This document shows, one piece after another, positions 49,301 to 59,553 of a stretch of 64,000 bases of DNA. Where the stretch lies: assembly GCA_965201045.1 (NCBI GenBank), contig OZ241746.1, positions 2,728,001 to 2,792,000 on the forward strand. Direction: 5' to 3'. The DNA is from JAPORK01 sp026710285 (GTDB taxonomy: Bacteria; Pseudomonadota; Gammaproteobacteria; Pseudomonadales; Endozoicomonadaceae). The notes under the pieces were generated by a model. That model saw nothing but the letters and a program-made list of their open reading frames with translations, had not been told where the DNA came from and did no database searches. Position 1 is the first letter of the stretch. Each line of letters begins with the position of its first letter. A program made the translations under genes and the position numbers.

Positions 49301-50530
49301 ATGTTACAACAGCCTTCAAGGTCAACAACAGGCAGATTAAGGCACTTTGCTTATTTTTTTATTTCTCTTTTTGTTTTGTCAGGATGTAAAGACACCCCTG
49401 AACCTTCAGTTCAGACAACACCTGTTGTTACCGTGATTGATGTAAATGATGTCACTGTGACTCCTTCAAAAGATTATGTTGCGCGTACTCAGGCAATCAA
49501 TAATGTTAATTTGCGTCCGAGAGTTGCAGGCTATCTTACTGAGCAGTTATTCACTGAAGGCTCTTTTGTAAAAAAGGGTCAGTTGTTGTTTAACATAGAT
49601 CCGGCAGAATTTGTAATTGCGCTCAATAAAGCCCAGGCTCAGCTTGATATTGATAAAACTAAAGCGCTGGAATCACAAAGCGATCTGAAGCGTGGTAAAG
49701 AGCTGATTGCTAAAAAATTAATTAGCCAAGAATCTTATGGCAAGCTGATCAGTACTGCACAGCAGGACAGTGCAACGGTAGAAGCGGCTAAAGCAGTGCT
49801 CGCTCAGGCAAAACTTGATCTTTCATATACCCGTATTATAGCCCCTTTTGATGGTATGATAGGTCTGGTAAATTATAGTCTGGGCAGCTTTGTAAACAGT
49901 TCAGATTCCAAGCCTTTGGCGACTATTACCAGCATTGATCCTGCCTATGTTACCTTCCCTGTAAGTGAACAGGATTTCTTTAATTACTTTTCAATGTCTG
50001 ACCATATCGAAGTACTTAAAAAAAGATTGAGCTTGCGGTTAACCTTGGCTGACGGTTCAAAATATGCACATACCGGAACACTTGACTTTATCGATCCTCA
50101 AGTAAATGAACAAACCGATACCGTTACATTGCGGGCGGTAATTCCTAATCCAGAGAACAAGCTGCGCCCCGGTATGTATACTACCGTTCAGGTGAGCGAT
50201 ACTCAAAAGAAAACACTTCCTGCTATCCCGCAAATTGCTATTCAGCACGGTAAAAATGGTCCATTTGTTTATATAGTCAAAGAGGGGAAAGCCCTTAAAC
50301 GTAATATAAAACCAGGACCAGCAGAGGGTATACAACAAACGGTTACCGATGGCGTTAATAAAGGAGATAAAGTGATTGTGCAGGGATTTCTTAATGTCCG
50401 AAACCGCAAAAAAGTAGATATCGTTGAAGCTGTCATTGATGAACACAACAATATTATTCAAAAAAAACCGCCACAAGATGAAAATAATACAGCAGTACAC
50501 CATAAAGGATCAAAAAGAAAAAAACTATAA
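49301..50530 (+). CDS. RND efflux membrane-fusion lipoprotein (AcrA/MdtA type)
   Basis: 409 residues, usual length. The lipobox FVLSGC puts the acylated cysteine at position 29, so the protein is anchored in the inner membrane and reaches into the periplasm. A barrel-sandwich hybrid/lipoyl half (RPRVAGYLTEQLFTEGSFVKKGQLLFNIDP), an alpha-hairpin with heptads (about 105-170), the second lipoyl half (TRIIAPFDGMIGLVNYSLGSFV), and beta-barrel and membrane-proximal parts (NPENKLRPGMYTTVQV) follow in order. It would link the two pumps downstream to an outer-membrane TolC-like channel, which is not in the window. The pump gene starts 12 bp after the stop, so they form an operon. Confidence 0.92.
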   Translation: MLQQPSRSTTGRLRHFAYFFISLFVLSGCKDTPEPSVQTTPVVTVIDVNDVTVTPSKDYVARTQAINNVNLRPRVAGYLTEQLFTEGSFVKKGQLLFNIDPAEFVIALNKAQAQLDIDKTKALESQSDLKRGKELIAKKLISQESYGKLISTAQQDSATVEAAKAVLAQAKLDLSYTRIIAPFDGMIGLVNYSLGSFVNSSDSKPLATITSIDPAYVTFPVSEQDFFNYFSMSDHIEVLKKRLSLRLTLADGSKYAHTGTLDFIDPQVNEQTDTVTLRAVIPNPENKLRPGMYTTVQVSDTQKKTLPAIPQIAIQHGKNGPFVYIVKEGKALKRNIKPGPAEGIQQTVTDGVNKGDKVIVQGFLNVRNRKKVDIVEAVIDEHNNIIQKKPPQDENNTAVHHKGSKRKKL

Positions 50531-50541
50531 GACGGAGCTTT

Positions 50542-53500
50542 ATGTCGATGTTTAGTCATTTTTTTATCAGGCGACCAAAAACAGCATTTGTTCTCTCTAT
50601 CCTGATTACGCTTGCCGGACTAATTTCTGTACGGCAACTTTCGGTTACTATGTATCCTGAAAACATTACTCCTCCGGTTGTAGAAATTGAAGCCAGTTAT
50701 CCGGGTGCCAGTGCAACGGTTGTTGAACAATCGGTTGTACAACCATTAGAGCAGGCCATTAATGGTGTAAAAGATATGACCCACATTACCTCACGCTCGG
50801 GTAATGATGGCAGTGCAACGATACGGGTTTTTTTCAAAGGGGGAACCAATGCTGATATCAATACTGTTAATGTACAAAACAGAGTATTAAGAACCCGTTC
50901 TCAGTTACCATCTATTGTTAATCAGCATGGTGTAACGGTACGTCAGAGTAATGGTGGTAATATTGTGATGGGGATCAATCTCTATGCTCCGGATAGCAGC
51001 ATGAATGAACTGCAGATGAGTAGTTATGCAGACCACTATATTATTAATGCGCTGGCCAGAGTGCAGGGTGTTAGCAAAGCCTTTACGATGACACAAACCC
51101 GTTATAGTATGCGGGTATGGCTAAATCCGGAGCGTATGCAAGCACTACAGGTAACTGTTGGTGATGTACAAGACGCTGTTTCTGAACAAAACCGAATTAT
51201 TGCAGCAGGCACTATTGGTGCCATGCCTTCAAATAGTGAGCAGATGTTTGAATACTCAATAGAAGGTCACGGGCGCTTAAATACGCCGGAAGAATTTGGT
51301 AACATTATTGTCCGGGCTAATCCGGATGGAAGCTATGTCAGATTGCATGATCTTGCCAGAGTGGAACTGGGTTCACAATCTTACCAGGGAAGTGCACGCT
51401 TAAATAACCATCCCACTGTATTTATAGCGATTACACAACTACCTGACAGCAGTGCAATTGATGTAGCTGCGGGCGTTAAACAGACGATACAAGCACTGGA
51501 AAAACACTTTCCGGCAGGATTAAAAGCAAAGATTATTTTTGATTCTACCCGTTTTATTTCAATTTCAGTTTATGAAGTATTAAAGACCCTCACAGAAGCT
51601 ATTTTACTGGTTATACTGGTGGTTTTTATTTTCTTACAAAATATAAGAGCAACACTCATTCCTACACTGGCTATTCCGGTTTCTGTTATTGGCACGTTTG
51701 CTTTTATGAATCTGTTTGGTATCTCTGTCAATCTGATATCACTATTTGCGCTGGTACTGGCCATTGGTATTGTTGTAGATGATGCAATAATTGTTATTGA
51801 AAATACGGAACGCCATATTGCTCAGGGCATGGCACCTAAAGCAGCAGCACATCAGTCGATGAAAGAAATTGCAGGTCCAGTACTGGCAACAACTTTTGTT
51901 TTGCTGGCTGTTTTTGCTCCGGTTGCTTTTATTCCCGGTGTTAGCGGGCAGTTATTCAGACAATTTTCAACCGTGTTATCAATTGCGGTACTTATTTCTG
52001 CACTCAACGCCTTAACGTTAAGCCCTGCTCTGTGCGCAACGCTGTTAACCCGCGGACATACCGCTCATCTTAAATTTATGCGTCCTGTTGAACGCTTTTT
52101 TATTCATAAAATTACGGATAAATATAACCGTACTGTCCAATTCTTATTAAAGCGTGTTGGTCGTGTAACAGCTTTTTTTGTCATCATGCTGTTTGCCACC
52201 GGATGGCTAATGAAAACATTACACTCAGGTTTTGTTCCTGTTGAAGATCAGGGCTATCTTCTGGCAAATATTCAGTTACCGGATGCCGCTTCTTTAAACA
52301 GAACCGACCAGGTTCTCCGGCAGGTTACTGATATTGTGTTACAGCAACCCGGCATATCTAATATCAATACTATCTCCGGTTCCAGCCTGTTATCCGGTAC
52401 CGGTTCTAATGAAGGATTTGCCATTATTGTATTAAAAGACTGGTCAGAAAGAAAAAATAAACAGCTGCATCAGGCTGCTATACAGCAGGCTTTACAACAA
52501 AAAGTGGCAGGAATTGCCGATGCCAATATACAAATTGTACAACCGCCAGCTATTGATACAGGAGATACAGCAGATGGTTTTGCTTTACAATTACAAGATA
52601 CACAAGAGCATTCAACGCAGGAGTTAGCACAAATAGCAAACCAGTTGATAAAAGAAGCTTACAAACAACCTGAGCTTGCACAGGTATTTACTACATTTCG
52701 TGCCAATGTCCCCATGTATGAATTAAAGATAGATCGTGATAAAGTCAAAGCGCTGGGTGTTTCTCTGGATGATGTTTATGAAACCCTGCAAACACAGCTT
52801 GGTTCTTTGTACATCAATGACTTTAATATGCATGAAAAAATTTATCCAGTTATTATTGAAGCTGAATCCTGGTTTCGCTCGCAGCCCGATCATCTTAAAT
52901 ATTTTTATGTACGCAGTAATACAGGGCAAATGATTTCTATTGCTACTTTTGCAAAATTAGAAAAAACCGTGGGAACACCAACGATTAACCACTTTAATTT
53001 ATATCGTTCTGTCAGTATTAATGGTAAAGCGGCATCCGGTTATTCTTCAGGCAAAGCGCTTAATACCATGCAAAAACTGGCAGATAAATTGCCGAATGGT
53101 TACAGTTATGCCTGGTCAGGTGAGGCAGCACAACAAATTGCCACGAGTAATTATACGCCATTCTTATTTATGCTGGCGATTCTCTTTGTTTATCTTATTT
53201 TAACAGCGCTGTATGAGAGCTGGGCAATTCCCTTTGTTGTATTAATTATTATTCCTGTTGCCATTTTTGGTGCAGTTGCTGCTATTCATCTTTTTGATAT
53301 TGAAAATGGTATTTATTGCCAGATAGGGATGTTATTACTCATTGGTATGGTGGCTAAATCGACCATTTTAATGGCGGAGTTTGCGGTGAAGTGTCGTGCA
53401 AATGGCAGCACTATTGCTGAAGCGGCAAAAGCTGCTGCTAAATTACGTTTTCGGGCTGTATTAATGACTTCACTCTCTTTTATGCTGGGTGTTTTACCCC

Positions 53501-53685
53501 TGGTTTTTACCAGTGGTGCAGGGGCAGAAAGTCGCTTTAATATTAGCATTACTATTGTCGGAGGTATGTTAACCACAACAACGGCAGGTATCTTGCTAAC
53601 TCCGGTTATGTATCGGATTGTGCAGTCTTTGCGGGAAAAAATAAGTAACAAAAAAACAGACCACACAGCAGAAACAACCGAATGA
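50542..53685 (+). CDS. RND multidrug efflux pump, inner-membrane subunit 1 (AcrB/MdtB type)
   Basis: 1047 residues, full length for the hydrophobe/amphiphile efflux family. The typical N-terminus FFIRRPKTAFVLSILITLAGL starts TM1, and the first porter domain follows (ENITPPVVEIEASYPGASATVVE). TM4 carries the proton-relay pair Asp-Asp in GIVVDDAIIVIENTERH, and TM10 carries the Lys in LLIGMVAKSTILMAEFA. The second half repeats the topology with a large periplasmic loop. GGAG lies four bases before ATG. It couples proton influx to drug or toxic-compound export with the fusion protein upstream. Confidence 0.94.
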   Translation: MSMFSHFFIRRPKTAFVLSILITLAGLISVRQLSVTMYPENITPPVVEIEASYPGASATVVEQSVVQPLEQAINGVKDMTHITSRSGNDGSATIRVFFKGGTNADINTVNVQNRVLRTRSQLPSIVNQHGVTVRQSNGGNIVMGINLYAPDSSMNELQMSSYADHYIINALARVQGVSKAFTMTQTRYSMRVWLNPERMQALQVTVGDVQDAVSEQNRIIAAGTIGAMPSNSEQMFEYSIEGHGRLNTPEEFGNIIVRANPDGSYVRLHDLARVELGSQSYQGSARLNNHPTVFIAITQLPDSSAIDVAAGVKQTIQALEKHFPAGLKAKIIFDSTRFISISVYEVLKTLTEAILLVILVVFIFLQNIRATLIPTLAIPVSVIGTFAFMNLFGISVNLISLFALVLAIGIVVDDAIIVIENTERHIAQGMAPKAAAHQSMKEIAGPVLATTFVLLAVFAPVAFIPGVSGQLFRQFSTVLSIAVLISALNALTLSPALCATLLTRGHTAHLKFMRPVERFFIHKITDKYNRTVQFLLKRVGRVTAFFVIMLFATGWLMKTLHSGFVPVEDQGYLLANIQLPDAASLNRTDQVLRQVTDIVLQQPGISNINTISGSSLLSGTGSNEGFAIIVLKDWSERKNKQLHQAAIQQALQQKVAGIADANIQIVQPPAIDTGDTADGFALQLQDTQEHSTQELAQIANQLIKEAYKQPELAQVFTTFRANVPMYELKIDRDKVKALGVSLDDVYETLQTQLGSLYINDFNMHEKIYPVIIEAESWFRSQPDHLKYFYVRSNTGQMISIATFAKLEKTVGTPTINHFNLYRSVSINGKAASGYSSGKALNTMQKLADKLPNGYSYAWSGEAAQQIATSNYTPFLFMLAILFVYLILTALYESWAIPFVVLIIIPVAIFGAVAAIHLFDIENGIYCQIGMLLLIGMVAKSTILMAEFAVKCRANGSTIAEAAKAAAKLRFRAVLMTSLSFMLGVLPLVFTSGAGAESRFNISITIVGGMLTTTTAGILLTPVMYRIVQSLREKISNKKTDHTAETTE

Positions 53686-53768
53686 AAAATAACAACAGGT
53701 AAAATCGGTTATATAGAGTGTTAAGCTTGAAGAACAACCTAATGAATAATACGGTAGCATAAAATCTA

Positions 53769-56700
53769 ATGCATGCATTTTTTGTCAGAAGACCACGATT
53801 TGCTTTTGCTTTCTCTGTGTTAATTATTATGACAGGGATCATTTCACTACAATATATTCCAACGGCTCTGCTTCCTGATATTCACAAACCATCGGTTAGT
53901 GTCAGTACCAGTTATCCCTCGGCCAGTCCGGAAGTTTTAGAAACTTCATTTGTCCGACCTGTTGAAGAAGCACTCAATGGTATAAAAAATATGGATAGCA
54001 TTCATTCATTTTCAACCAATGATGGTTTTGCAACAGTTAAAGTAACGTTTAAAGCTGATACATCACTGGAACAAAATGAAATTAATGTGCAAAACCGTTT
54101 AGCGACCATCAGCTCAACATTGCCACCTGCTATTCAAAAACGTGGTTTATGGATTAAACCATCCACAACTTCCAACCAACTGTTTGTCATTAGTCTTTTT
54201 TCTCCTGATAACAGTCTGAACTCATTACAACTGAGTGATTATGCTAACCGGTTTCTTGTTAAGGCACTTTCCCGTGTTCCAGGAGTTGCTGATGTAAAGA
54301 CTTCCGATTCCATGGAGGTTTCTGTTAAACTGAATCTTAATAAAATGCGTATTTTTAACATTACTACTGCCCAGGTAGAAGATGCCGTTGCAGAACAGAA
54401 TCAACCTGTTGCCTCAGGTTCCGTTGGTCAGGCACCCTCTGCTGATAAACAGCCATTTACTTTTTCTATACGTACACATGGATTACTAAATTCACTGGAT
54501 CAAATTGGTAATATTATTGTAAAAAGTAATCCGAATGGTAGTTTTGTGCGTTTGCAGGATATAGCAACGCTGGATATGCGATCAACGACAAATAACATAG
54601 GCTATGCCATGCTCAATGGTAAATCAACGGCCTTTATCAATGTTTTTCAACGCTCTGATGCCAATTCATTAATTACGGCGCAGGCAGCAAAAAAAACATT
54701 ACAACAATTATCATCGCACTTCCCTGGTAATGTAAGTGCAAAAATAATTATTGATGCAAGCCGTTTTATTGAAGTGTCTGTGCAGGAAGTGATTAGTACT
54801 CTCTTTGAAGCCATTCTTTTAGTGGTGCTGATTATCTTTCTTTTTTTACAAAACTGGCGGGCTACACTGGTCCCGGTGGTTGCCATTCCTGTCTCTTTGA
54901 TTGGAACATTGGCGTTTATTGCGTTGCTGGGTTTTTCAATCAATCTAATCTCGCTTTTTGCGCTGATACTGTCTATTGGTATTGTGGTCGATGATGCCAT
55001 TATCGTTGTTGAAAATGTCGAACGCCATATTGTGCAAAATCATTTGTCACCTAAAACGGCAACGATTCGGGCTATGAAAGAAATCACAGGTCCTGTTATT
55101 GTAACAACCGGTGTTCTGCTTTCTGTATTTCTGGCGGTTGCTTTTTTACCCGGCGTGCAGGGGAAAATCTTTAAACAATTTGCTGCTGTACTCTCTGTTT
55201 CTGTGCTTATTTCTGCCATAACGGCACTGACATTAAGTCCGGCGCTCTGTGCAACGCTGCTGGTTAAAAAGTTATCACCTCCTGCATTTATGTACCCGGT
55301 TTACAAGTTTATCAATGGACTTGGTAATAAATATACAGCTTCAGTCATGCGTTTATTAAAATATAATCGTCTGATAATGGTACTGCTCTTTATACTACTT
55401 GCCGGTTCGTTTGTATTGTTTAAAATATTGCCTGGTGGATTTATTCCTGAAGAAGATCAGGGTTACCTGGAGATTTATATAAAATTACCTCAGGCTATTT
55501 CTGCTAATACAACGAATAAGCTTAGCCAGCAGGTCTCAGATATTGTAAAGGAACAGACGGGTGTTAGCAATGTAGTGATTATCCCTGATAAATCAACGGA
55601 TGAGAATGGTATATTTGGATTTATTCAGCTCAACGCATGGTCAAAAAGGAAAACGTCATCATTAAGTGCTGAAGCGATTATGGCAACATTGCAGGAAAAA
55701 CTGAAGTTTATTCCTGATGCAAAAGTTTTTGTGTTTAACCCGCCGATGATTCGGGGTAATTCTATGGGTAAAATTCGTATGGAGCTGCAAAGTACCGGTG
55801 ATAAATCTTTACACGACCTGGCTGAGGTTGCCGGTGATTTAGCCGATGAAATGGAAGAGCATCCTGAATTTAGCAGAGCGTTCAGTAATTTTGATACTGA
55901 CAGTCCCGGCTTTAAACTGGTTATTGATCGTAACAAAGCCAAAGCATTAGGTGTATCACTAACAACAATAAGTGATAGCCTAAGTACGCTGAGTCCTTTA
56001 CTTGTTTCACGTCTGCACACTAATAACCAGCGCTATGATATTAACCTGCAGGCAGCACAAATCTTTCGGCAAACCCCTGACAATTTACGTGATTTTTATG
56101 TTCTGAATGATAAAGGTAAAATGATATCATTAAGTGCTTTTGCTGAACTCAAGTTTTCACACACAGCTTCATGGATTCCTCATTATAATCTTTATCGTTC
56201 TGCTGCTATTATCGCATCACCTGCTCCTGGTTATTCCACTAGTGATGCTATTGTCACATTGCAAAAATTGGCTGATAAACTGCCTGCGGATTATAAATAT
56301 ACTTGGTCAGATAAAACATTTGAAGAAATGAAGTCAATAGAAATACTACCATGGCTGTTCTTTTTGGCGATTGTTTTTATTTATCTTTTTCTGGTTGCTC
56401 TGTATGAAAGTTGGTCTGTTCCTATCTCTGTACTGATAATCATCCCCGTGGCTACATCAGGTGCCTTCTTAGGGCTTTTGCTTTGTCACCGCGAAAATAA
56501 CATTTATGTACAAATAGGTTTGTTGCTTTTAATTGGTATGGCAGCAAAGTCAACCATCTTAATGATTGAGTTTGCGATTAAAGCGCGTCAGGCAGGTTAC
56601 AGTATCTATGATGCTGCCTGTGCTGCTGCAAAACTCAGGTTTCGCCCGGTTATTATGACCTCATGTTCCCTTATTTTTGGCGTTATTCCCTTGCTTATGG

Positions 56701-56840
56701 CACATGGACCTGGTGCTCACAGCCGCTTTTATCTTGGGCTGACAGTTATTGCTGGTATGATTGCAGTGACGATAATAGGCACATTGCTCACACCATCTGC
56801 TTATATGGTTATGCAAAAATTGAGAGAACGATTTTATTGA
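53769..56840 (+). CDS. RND multidrug efflux pump, inner-membrane subunit 2 (AcrB/MdtC type)
   Basis: 1023 residues. FFVRRPRFAFAFSVLIIMTGI is the standard TM1 start, GIVVDDAIIVVENVERH holds the Asp pair of TM4, and LLIGMAAKSTILMIEFAIKA the TM10 Lys. It shares the full architecture of the preceding pump but is clearly diverged, which makes the set a fusion protein plus two pumps, as in MdtABC, where the two pumps form mixed trimers. The gap is 83 bp and there is no strong ribosome site, so coupling is looser than between the first two genes. Whether the two assemble together cannot be told from sequence. Confidence 0.92.
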   Translation: MHAFFVRRPRFAFAFSVLIIMTGIISLQYIPTALLPDIHKPSVSVSTSYPSASPEVLETSFVRPVEEALNGIKNMDSIHSFSTNDGFATVKVTFKADTSLEQNEINVQNRLATISSTLPPAIQKRGLWIKPSTTSNQLFVISLFSPDNSLNSLQLSDYANRFLVKALSRVPGVADVKTSDSMEVSVKLNLNKMRIFNITTAQVEDAVAEQNQPVASGSVGQAPSADKQPFTFSIRTHGLLNSLDQIGNIIVKSNPNGSFVRLQDIATLDMRSTTNNIGYAMLNGKSTAFINVFQRSDANSLITAQAAKKTLQQLSSHFPGNVSAKIIIDASRFIEVSVQEVISTLFEAILLVVLIIFLFLQNWRATLVPVVAIPVSLIGTLAFIALLGFSINLISLFALILSIGIVVDDAIIVVENVERHIVQNHLSPKTATIRAMKEITGPVIVTTGVLLSVFLAVAFLPGVQGKIFKQFAAVLSVSVLISAITALTLSPALCATLLVKKLSPPAFMYPVYKFINGLGNKYTASVMRLLKYNRLIMVLLFILLAGSFVLFKILPGGFIPEEDQGYLEIYIKLPQAISANTTNKLSQQVSDIVKEQTGVSNVVIIPDKSTDENGIFGFIQLNAWSKRKTSSLSAEAIMATLQEKLKFIPDAKVFVFNPPMIRGNSMGKIRMELQSTGDKSLHDLAEVAGDLADEMEEHPEFSRAFSNFDTDSPGFKLVIDRNKAKALGVSLTTISDSLSTLSPLLVSRLHTNNQRYDINLQAAQIFRQTPDNLRDFYVLNDKGKMISLSAFAELKFSHTASWIPHYNLYRSAAIIASPAPGYSTSDAIVTLQKLADKLPADYKYTWSDKTFEEMKSIEILPWLFFLAIVFIYLFLVALYESWSVPISVLIIIPVATSGAFLGLLLCHRENNIYVQIGLLLLIGMAAKSTILMIEFAIKARQAGYSIYDAACAAAKLRFRPVIMTSCSLIFGVIPLLMAHGPGAHSRFYLGLTVIAGMIAVTIIGTLLTPSAYMVMQKLRERFY

Positions 56841-57084
56841 AACTGTAAAAAAGCTGATTTATTGTCAAAACTAGTGTTTAAAGTTTCATCAAGCGGTGGT
56901 CTGATCTGATTCAAAAAGATGGTTTATGATGCGCAGTTTCCATTTCAGTAAAACCTGATGCTTCGTTTTGCCAGCATCTTTGTTAGTCTGGCAAACAAAT
57001 ACTGCGTAGCCCATGAACCATTAATCGCTTTGTGTTTCTTAGTATACATATCTATGTTATTAACTTAAATAAGAGATCATACAA

Positions 57085-58182
57085 ATGGAAATGATAAAAT
57101 CTACAATCAGTGAACCACAAACACCTCCTTCAAGCCCTATAGCTGAGGTTGATGATTCACAACCTTCTGTTCTTTGTGGATTCTCAGGCAGATCTCTGTC
57201 ATTAGAGAGCATCACACAAACACCAGTTATATCCACTAATCGCACACAGCAAAATACAGATAGCGCTGCTTTATCTGCAAGAACTGTCTCTGTTACCGAT
57301 CAAAATACCGGTGAGATTAGAATTCAGAATCCATGGCAGCAGTGTGGAATTCGCCTGTATGAAAATGGTGACATAACTTTAAACCCCGACAGGCTGATTT
57401 CATTTTTGCGACCTTATTTACAACAAGAAATTAGTAAAGTGGTAACACAAATTCTCCCTCAACCTGCTACACCAGCCAGTACAGAAGATACTACACAACG
57501 GCTTAAAGAACTTGAAGATGGAATGGAGTCTACAGAGGAAGAACTTGAAGGCCTAACTGAGAAGTTTAGAAATGTTACAACAGATATTAAAAAAACAGTA
57601 GCAGATTGCAGTAACTCTGTTGCAGATTTGCAAATTAAGGTATCACTTAACGAAACACGGTATATTGAAAAATTTCAAAAGATATACGATCGGCTGGGCT
57701 GTCCGGAAGGTTGTCCTACTAATGGTATCTTGTACTGGAAAGTTGATAAGATAAAGGAACGCATACAAGCTGCCAGAATGAATGGTCAATATTTAGTTTC
57801 AAATCCGTTTTATACTTCTATTCCTGGTTATCTTCTGTGTATGAAATTGTACCTGAATGGAAATGGTGCAGGTAAAGACAGATCTCTTTCCCTTTACCTG
57901 ATTATAATGAAAGGCAAATATGGTGAGCTGATTAAATGGCCGTTCACACACAAGGTGTATTTTTATTTGCTCAACCAGATACACCCAAATGATGACCAAA
58001 AACATATTCATAAATCATTCTTATCAACAGAAAATTTACCAAGTTGTCAAAAACCTACAACAGACATGAATTCGGGTTATGGTTGTCCTGAATATTTCCC
58101 CCTGGACACACTAAACGACACAGATTTTGTACGAAATGATTGCCTGTATATTAAAGCCGAAGTTAAAAAGGACAATATATAA
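57085..58182 (+). CDS. Coiled-coil plus TRAF-C (MATH) domain protein, eukaryotic-like putative effector
   Basis: 365 residues, no signal peptide. Residues 1-85 are Ser/Thr/Pro-rich and probably disordered. A short folded block (WQQCGIRLYENGDITLNPDR) follows. Residues ~135-204 form a coiled coil (TTQRLKELEDGMESTEEELE...), and ~213-362 match the TRAF-C/MATH fold of animal TRAF proteins: GILYWKVDKI, NPFYTSIPGYLLCMKLYLNG, GKDRSLSLYLIIMKGKYGEL, WPFTHKVYFYLLNQ, CQKPTTDMNSGYGCPEYFPL and FVRNDCLYIKAEV, in the TRAF2/TRAF3 order. RING and zinc-finger parts are absent, so it could bind TRAF partners or receptor peptides without ligase activity. Such a protein might dampen or redirect host innate signalling. 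Domain call strong; role is inference. Confidence 0.88.
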   Translation: MEMIKSTISEPQTPPSSPIAEVDDSQPSVLCGFSGRSLSLESITQTPVISTNRTQQNTDSAALSARTVSVTDQNTGEIRIQNPWQQCGIRLYENGDITLNPDRLISFLRPYLQQEISKVVTQILPQPATPASTEDTTQRLKELEDGMESTEEELEGLTEKFRNVTTDIKKTVADCSNSVADLQIKVSLNETRYIEKFQKIYDRLGCPEGCPTNGILYWKVDKIKERIQAARMNGQYLVSNPFYTSIPGYLLCMKLYLNGNGAGKDRSLSLYLIIMKGKYGELIKWPFTHKVYFYLLNQIHPNDDQKHIHKSFLSTENLPSCQKPTTDMNSGYGCPEYFPLDTLNDTDFVRNDCLYIKAEVKKDNI

Positions 58183-58306
58183 AATCCAGGTCAATTTTCA
58201 TGGTCTGGTCATACTCTTTTTAACAAAAATATGCAGAGTATTGAGTAGCTTCAGCTCCGGTCTGACCTGCAATCTGTGGTCATTCTGGTCTCCTGAATTG
58301 AAGCCA

Positions 58307-58340
58307 TGTTAAAACGAAAACGATTGTAAACGTTTTAACA
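58307..58340 (+). terminator. Inverted repeat downstream of the TRAF-C gene
   Basis: TGTTAAAACG and CGTTTTAACA are 10-bp perfect inverse arms around a 14-base loop, 125 bp after the stop. AT-rich, with no T-run following, so it might be an operator or weak bidirectional terminator rather than a classic rho-independent one. Confidence 0.3.
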
Positions 58341-58401
58341 TTTCGGCAGGGTGATAGTGATAACATGATACTAAAGACACTACCATACCGCTTTTAAACG
58401 T

Positions 58402-58430
58402 ACAACCGTGGGCTGAGCCTGTGGAAGACT
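58402..58430. mobile_element. Fragment of the MITE core
   Basis: ACAACCGTGGGCTGAGCCTG followed by TGGAAGAC matches the first arm of the MITE core (CCGTGGGCTGAGCCTGTCGA). The inverse arm and both termini are missing. Confidence 0.5.
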
Positions 58431-58503
58431 ACTTTTGGTAGTATGCTTTTATTTTGTCAGCAGTGAAATTATTCTGTTTAACTACTTAAAATTAATCCGG
58501 TTG

Positions 58504-59553
58504 CTAAAATTTTAAGAAATATTGTTGAATTTCTTTCCAGTCACGGGTTTGTGTTAAAGCTAACATGAGTAATATTCTGGCTTTTTGTGGATTTAAAGTT
58601 CCTGATGCTATAAACCCATACTTTTCATCATCCACCTCTGCATCTGCAGTCGTAGCTCCCACAGGAACCCTTGATGAACGAACTACCTGCAAATTGGCTG
58701 CTCTGGCATGCTGTAAAGCTTCTAATACTTCATTGCAGATATTACCATTTCCAACACCTGCATGAATGATCCCGTCAAATTTATTGTTGATGAATGCCTC
58801 AACAGGCAGTGGGCTTGCATTAGCGTAACCGTATACAATACCGACATCAGGCAGAGCGTTCAGCTTATCTACATTAAATACACCAGACTGACATTCTGAC
58901 TGATGATAATAAAAGACTTTTTTATTGTGAATAAAACCAAGATTACCAAAATTAGGACTTTGGAATGTTTGTACGTTGGTGGTATTCATTTTGGTTACAT
59001 CGCGTGCATCCATCACAGCACCGTTTATGGCAACCAAAACACCACGGTTTTTAGAAGTTTCTGCTGAGGCTACAACGATTGCATTTAATAAATTGAGTGG
59101 TCCGTCAGCACTAATAGCAGTGGCAGGGCGCATGGCACCGGTCAGGACTACCGGTTTATTGCTTTTGACGGTCAGTTTTAAGAAATAAGCGGTTTCTTCC
59201 AGTGTGTCTGTTCCGTGCGTTATCACCACACCATCAACTTTTTCAGATGCCAGTAGTGTATTGATCCGTTGTGCAAGCTGCAACAATAGGGTGTTGTTCA
59301 GATTTTGAGAACCTATTGCAGCTATCTGTTCTGCTGATATATTTGCAATGTCTTCTATTTCGTATATCTGTCCAGTTAGTTGTTCTGGCTTTATCTGACC
59401 GGAAGTGTAATTAGTATCGGTGGGTGAATTGCCTGCTCCGGCAATTGTGCCTCCGGTGGCTAGTATTTTGATGTTAGGTAAACTTTTAGCTTGCAATAAT
59501 GGTGTTAACACCAATAAAACTAGAGTGAATATATTGAGAAGATATCTTTTCAT
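58504..59553 (-). CDS. ansB: Periplasmic L-asparaginase, type II
   Basis: 349 residues with a signal peptide (MKRYLLNIFTLVLLVLTPLL, cleavage after QA near 22). It hydrolyses L-asparagine to aspartate and ammonia in the periplasm. The first catalytic site is LPNIKILATGGTIAGAG (nucleophile Thr36) and the second VVITHGTDTLEETAYF (Thr115-Asp116), plus VVLTGAMRPATAISADGPLNLLNA, all matching the type II enzyme. The two cysteines (ECQSGVF, GNICNEV) may form a disulfide as in E. coli AnsB. In a host-associated bacterium it may serve for nitrogen supply or host asparagine depletion, which cannot be told from sequence. Confidence 0.94.
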   Translation of the reverse strand: MKRYLLNIFTLVLLVLTPLLQAKSLPNIKILATGGTIAGAGNSPTDTNYTSGQIKPEQLTGQIYEIEDIANISAEQIAAIGSQNLNNTLLLQLAQRINTLLASEKVDGVVITHGTDTLEETAYFLKLTVKSNKPVVLTGAMRPATAISADGPLNLLNAIVVASAETSKNRGVLVAINGAVMDARDVTKMNTTNVQTFQSPNFGNLGFIHNKKVFYYHQSECQSGVFNVDKLNALPDVGIVYGYANASPLPVEAFINNKFDGIIHAGVGNGNICNEVLEALQHARAANLQVVRSSRVPVGATTADAEVDDEKYGFIASGTLNPQKARILLMLALTQTRDWKEIQQYFLKF

